Program-made: the position numbers and the translations under genes | Shown here: in pieces, positions 61,105 to 64,000 of the stretch | How the letters are laid out: each line of letters opens with the position of its first letter | Numbering within the stretch: the stretch's first letter is position 1 | Assembly: GCF_003987095.1 (NCBI RefSeq) | Contig: NZ_PIQA01000004.1 | Location: 186,001-250,000 of the forward strand | DNA: 64,000 nucleotides | Source: Idiomarina piscisalsi | GTDB lineage: Bacteria; Pseudomonadota; Gammaproteobacteria; Enterobacterales; Alteromonadaceae | Direction: 5' to 3' | Notes under the pieces: generated by a model | What the model was told of the DNA's origin: nothing | Database searches by the model: none | The model's input: the letters and a program-made list of their open reading frames with translations, nothing else

Positions 61105-61335
61105 ATGCTATTGAGCCTAATGGTACTCCAGGGACTCGTAGCCGCATTGTTGTTTTACGTATTAGTGGGCCAACACCAGAAGAAGCCTTTGTGGAATTTA
61201 CTTGCCGTGCTTACCGCCGGTTTCATTCCACCATTAAATTGGGCGTTACTGGTATTGTCGATTGGTGTCAGAATGTGGCGCCGGTCTCCCGATACTATTG
61301 CGGAAAAGCTTAGTGCGGCAAAACTCAGTCACTAA
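61105..61335 (+). CDS. Small membrane protein, unknown function
   Basis: 76 residues with two predicted membrane helices (LLSLMVLQGLVAALLFYVLV and LLAVLTAGFIPPLNWALLVL) and a basic C-terminus. AAGGAAA precedes the ATG. The longer overlapping frame at 61035-61313 lacks a ribosome site and is not preferred. No family recognised. Confidence 0.65.
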   Translation: MLLSLMVLQGLVAALLFYVLVGQHQKKPLWNLLAVLTAGFIPPLNWALLVLSIGVRMWRRSPDTIAEKLSAAKLSH

Positions 61336-61356
61336 CTGGTAAGGCAAGTTAGCAGT

Positions 61357-61788
61357 ATGTCAGACACCACCAACGTACGACCTTTTCATTTAGCCATTCC
61401 TGTTAGTTCGTTGGACAATGCCCGAGCGTTTTACGGCGATGTGCTTGGGCTTCCTCAGGGTCGTAGCAGCGACGACTGGATAGACTGGAACTTCTTCGGT
61501 CACCAATTTGTCACTCACGTAGCACCCGACGTTGCAGGCATGAAAAACCACAGCGGCGTTGACGGTCATTCAGTTCCCGTTCCTCACTTTGGCGTGGTAC
61601 TATTGCGTAACGACTGGGAAGCATTGGCTGAGCGGGTTAAAGCTGCGGGTATCGAGTTTGTTATTGAACCTTATATTCGTTTTAAAGGTAAACCCGGCGA
61701 GCAGGGCACTATGTTCTTCTACGATTACTGCGGTAATGCGCTGGAGTTCAAAACCTTTAACGACGACAGCCAAATCTTCGCAACCTAA
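61357..61788 (+). CDS. VOC-family (glyoxalase/dioxygenase fold) protein
   Basis: 143-residue protein with the vicinal-oxygen-chelate fold. Metal-ligand candidates are His in [20 protein letters not shown], His in VPHFGVVLL, and Glu in [24 protein letters not shown] is the family's substrate-domain signature. The substrate is unknown. Confidence 0.83.
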   Translation: MSDTTNVRPFHLAIPVSSLDNARAFYGDVLGLPQGRSSDDWIDWNFFGHQFVTHVAPDVAGMKNHSGVDGHSVPVPHFGVVLLRNDWEALAERVKAAGIEFVIEPYIRFKGKPGEQGTMFFYDYCGNALEFKTFNDDSQIFAT

Positions 61789-61821
61789 ACGCTTCAGCGA
61801 CCGCACTTTCGGAGTTTCAAC

Positions 61822-62430
61822 GTGAGTCAACTTAATACGTTTCAACGTATTCGCGAGCTGCCTCGTGATCAGCAAATTGTTCTGGCGCTTTATTTGTGCG
61901 AGCGCATGGTGCCCAACTATGACTTTTTCCACCACCTCACAGGCTTTGGTGACAGTAAACCGCTGCACGGATCGCTCAATGCGTGTTGGGACTGGGTAGT
62001 AAACCCGAAAAAAACCAAAGTGAACTTTGCCCGTTGGCAGGAAAAGGTCGACGAACAAACCCCGAGTGAGCATGGGCATGACATGTTGGGCGTGTACCCA
62101 GCGATGGACGCCTGTACGGCAATAAGCACATTACTTCAGGGCTTGCTGGACGATAACGCCGCCAACTTGCTGGACGTTGCAAAAATATCCCAGGCGAGCG
62201 TGGCGAAATTTATCGAGCTGAACGACGCAGAAGATATTGGCACTGAGCATTTAAAAGAGCACGTCGATAACCACGAGCTGATGGAGTACGAAATTGCCAT
62301 TCAGCAGGCCATGCTCAATTTTCTGGAGCAACAGCCTGCAGTAAATAGCGCGCTAGTGAAACAACTGAAAATGATGCTCAGTGACGAGGGCGTGTCTAAT
62401 CTTGGTCTTGCTTTGGACGCTGAAGAATAG
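61822..62430 (+). CDS. YjaG-family DUF416 protein
   Basis: 202-residue conserved gammaproteobacterial protein, function unknown. It matches the family in ALYLCERMVPNYDFFHHLTG, CWDWVVNPKK and GVYPAMDACTAISTLLQG. The GTG start has GGAG seven bases upstream. Its 3' end overlaps the convergent yhhL-like gene by 35 bp. Confidence 0.85.
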   Translation: MSQLNTFQRIRELPRDQQIVLALYLCERMVPNYDFFHHLTGFGDSKPLHGSLNACWDWVVNPKKTKVNFARWQEKVDEQTPSEHGHDMLGVYPAMDACTAISTLLQGLLDDNAANLLDVAKISQASVAKFIELNDAEDIGTEHLKEHVDNHELMEYEIAIQQAMLNFLEQQPAVNSALVKQLKMMLSDEGVSNLGLALDAEE

Positions 62431-62680
62431 ACAACCAGGCGAAAATACCAAACGCAAGAATTTGCCAGCTGTCGCCTTTTTTCCACGGTAAATGCTGCTT
62501 CATAGTGCCAATGAATACTCCCAGAAGCAGCAAGTGCATAATCACCAGAACCGCCAGCAACACACTTAAAAGACCTATGGACTGACTACTCAGCTCACCA
62601 GTAGCGCCGCCTAAAATAGCAAACAAGCCTAGCCAAATTACGGCAAACACGACTTTGCCGGCAATAATGATAACTTTCAT
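62396..62680 (-). CDS. YhhL-like DUF1145 membrane protein
   Basis: 94-residue membrane protein from the ATG at 62680, whose ATGA overlaps the rsmD stop. Hydrophobic segments IIIAGKVVFAVIWLGLFAIL, LLSVLLAVLVIMHLLLLGVF and a short third (ILAFGIFAWLSIL) fit DUF1145. The rsmD-yhhL pair divergent from ftsY is the E. coli arrangement. Function unknown. Confidence 0.85.
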   Translation of the reverse strand: MKVIIIAGKVVFAVIWLGLFAILGGATGELSSQSIGLLSVLLAVLVIMHLLLLGVFIGTMKQHLPWKKGDSWQILAFGIFAWLSILQRPKQDQD

Positions 62681-63273
62681 GTAATGTCCTTTGTCAGTAA
62701 ACGAAAACACACTTGCCCATGTGTCTTCTCTTTTAAAAGCTGCCAACCTGCGGGCAATGCCAATTCATAGTCTTTTTCAGTTTCCAAATACACCTGATTG
62801 TCGGGTGCCAACCATGAATGCTCATTGAGCAGAGTTATAGCTGACGTAGCGAGCCCCTGACGAAATGGTGGATCAATAAACACAATGTCATAGCGGCTGT
62901 CGCTGGGCTTTTTCAGCCAATCGAGAGCATTCGCAGTAACGACTTCCATACCCTTAGTGTGCAACAGTGACGTATTGTCCTGTAATTGTTTGCTGACTTT
63001 ATTCTCAGCCTCGATAAGCGTGACTTGAGCCGACCCCCGTGACGCTGCTTCAAACCCTAAGCTGCCACTGCCGGCAAATAAATCCAACACCTTAGCGTCG
63101 ACAATATCCCACTGCAGCCAGTTAAACAGGGTTTCACGCACACGGTCCGTGGTCGGCCTTAGCCCGGGACTGTCGGCTATGGGCAAGCGTCGGCCGCGCC
63201 ATTGTCCGCCGATAATGCGGTAGTCGCCGGTTGTTTGAGAAGGGCGGGTCTTTCCTGCACGCTTTCTGGCCAC
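62677..63273 (-). CDS. rsmD: 16S rRNA (guanine966-N2)-methyltransferase
   Basis: SAM-dependent methyltransferase of 16S rRNA G966, 198 residues. Motifs: GQWRGRRLPIADSPGLRPTTDRV at the start, VLDLFAGSGSLGFEA (SAM site), and VFIDPPFRQGLA (catalytic NPPF-type DPPF). The GTG start has AAGGAA six bases upstream. It is divergent from ftsY and coupled to yhhL. Confidence 0.94.
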   Translation of the reverse strand: MARKRAGKTRPSQTTGDYRIIGGQWRGRRLPIADSPGLRPTTDRVRETLFNWLQWDIVDAKVLDLFAGSGSLGFEAASRGSAQVTLIEAENKVSKQLQDNTSLLHTKGMEVVTANALDWLKKPSDSRYDIVFIDPPFRQGLATSAITLLNEHSWLAPDNQVYLETEKDYELALPAGWQLLKEKTHGQVCFRLLTKDIT

Positions 63274-63374
63274 AATGAGTTCCTTTATTCAGACCGTCGT
63301 CAGTTTCTAAACAGCATGGTAAACTAAAGCCATAAGTTTAACGATTCCTGCGTGTCAGTTCCAAGGAAACCTAT

Positions 63375-64000
63375 ATGTCGATGTTTTCGCTGTTTAAAAA
63401 GAAGCGTGATAAAAAAGAGTCTGAAGAAGAAAAGGTACAAGACGAAGCCGTTGTTGACGAGCAAGAGTCGTCTGACGGTGAGCAGCAAGCCGAGCCGGAA
63501 GCGTCCGATGAAGCGCAGCAAACAGAGGTAGAGCCTGAGAAAGAGCCAGCAAAAGAAGAGCGGAAGGAAGCCGAGACTCCGAAAGCGGAGCCTGTCGACA
63601 CAAAAACTCAGGAAAAAGGTGAGAAGAAAGGCTTTTGGGCGCGCTTAACGCAAGGGCTTCGTAAAACATCTGGTTCCATTGGTTCTGGCCTTATCGGCGT
63701 ATTTCGCGGTAAGAAAATCGATGATGATTTGTTCGAAGAGCTCGAAACCCAGCTGCTGATGGCTGACTTAGGTGTTGCAACCACAACGAAAATCATCGAC
63801 AACCTGACACAGCAAGCGGACCGCAAACAACTGAAAGACGCTGAAGCACTTTACGAATTGCTGCAAGAACAGCTAGCTGACATTTTAAAGCCTGTCGACA
63901 GACCACTAGAGATTCCGAAATCTGACTCGCCATACGTTATTCTCATGACGGGTGTAAACGGCGTGGGTAAAACCACTACCATCGGTAAGTTAGCAAAACA
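63375..64000 (+). CDS. ftsY: Signal recognition particle receptor FtsY, 3' end cut by window
   Basis: GTPase that receives SRP-ribosome complexes at the inner membrane. The first 208 codons are visible: a basic start (MSMFSLFKKKRDKK), a long acidic low-complexity A domain rich in Glu/Ala/Lys (about 15-80), the N domain (GFWARLTQGLRKTSGSIGSG) and the start of the G domain with P-loop GVNGVGKTTTIGKLA at the window edge. AAGGAA precedes the ATG. Confidence 0.95.
   Translation, partial: MSMFSLFKKKRDKKESEEEKVQDEAVVDEQESSDGEQQAEPEASDEAQQTEVEPEKEPAKEERKEAETPKAEPVDTKTQEKGEKKGFWARLTQGLRKTSGSIGSGLIGVFRGKKIDDDLFEELETQLLMADLGVATTTKIIDNLTQQADRKQLKDAEALYELLQEQLADILKPVDRPLEIPKSDSPYVILMTGVNGVGKTTTIGKLAK

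Noticed and set aside
61035-61313. 92-codon frame overlapping the small membrane gene
   Set aside because: It lacks a ribosome site, while the overlapping 76-codon frame has AAGGAAA and a clear two-helix membrane pattern.
61600-62079. 159-codon minus-strand frame opposite the VOC and DUF416 genes
   Set aside because: Both sense-strand genes have clear family motifs and ribosome sites; this frame spans two genes on the wrong strand.

Overview
The window looks like the chromosome of a marine gammaproteobacterium of the Alteromonadales, most like Idiomarina. The basis is gene content (NhaD, KtrAB, hemN, mltC, ubiK, rsmD-yhhL/ftsY synteny, DUF416, protein-rich metabolism) and the style of the proteins. 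No rRNA or tRNA is present to confirm the genus.

Left core, 1-26.8 kb. This is ordinary chromosome: a NarX/NarQ-type sensor kinase (cut by the window edge), tpm, the sodium/proton antiporter nhaD with a structured leader, hemN with an FNR-like box, mltC, a secreted M14 metallopeptidase, the KtrAB potassium uptake pair, a chemoreceptor, dinB, a cytochrome c5-like protein, a GAF-GAF-GGDEF-EAL protein with a degenerate EAL domain, rep, ubiK and fpr. A ccdAB toxin-antitoxin pair and a periplasmic thiol-redox (Scs-like) cluster follow. A 95-bp composite palindrome sits between the convergent nhaD and hemN.

Accessory island, 27,677-56,877. A 29,201-bp Tn7-like transposon is inserted inside comM (yifB). 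The ends are TGTCA...TGACA, the 5-bp target duplication is GGTAC, and removing the element plus one duplication copy restores an in-frame 514-residue ComM. The transposition module lies at the right end and is transcribed inward: tnsA, tnsB (DD35E), tnsC, tniQ and a large zinc-finger protein. A TnsE-like gene converges on it. The setting is like that of the Acinetobacter AbaR/Tn6022 elements, which also use comM.

Cargo, left to right: a trypsin-like protease, two proteins of unknown function, a small set of secreted or cysteine-rich proteins with an HNH nuclease, a compact restriction-modification operon (HTH regulator, nuclease-methylase fusion, one specificity subunit), a four-gene Wadjet/MukBEF-like condensin system (jetABCD) with a divergent WYL-type regulator and a second regulator paralogue, a short operon with a YegP-like protein, and a csrA paralogue. 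A second trypsin-like protease lies between tnsA and the right end. Overall it is a transposon-borne defence island.

Right core, 56.9-64 kb. The 3' half of comM is followed by threonine aldolase, a transsulfuration pair (cystathionine beta-synthase-like and gamma-synthase/lyase-like), small metabolic and hypothetical genes, yhhL-rsmD, and the divergent start of ftsY, which is cut by the window end.
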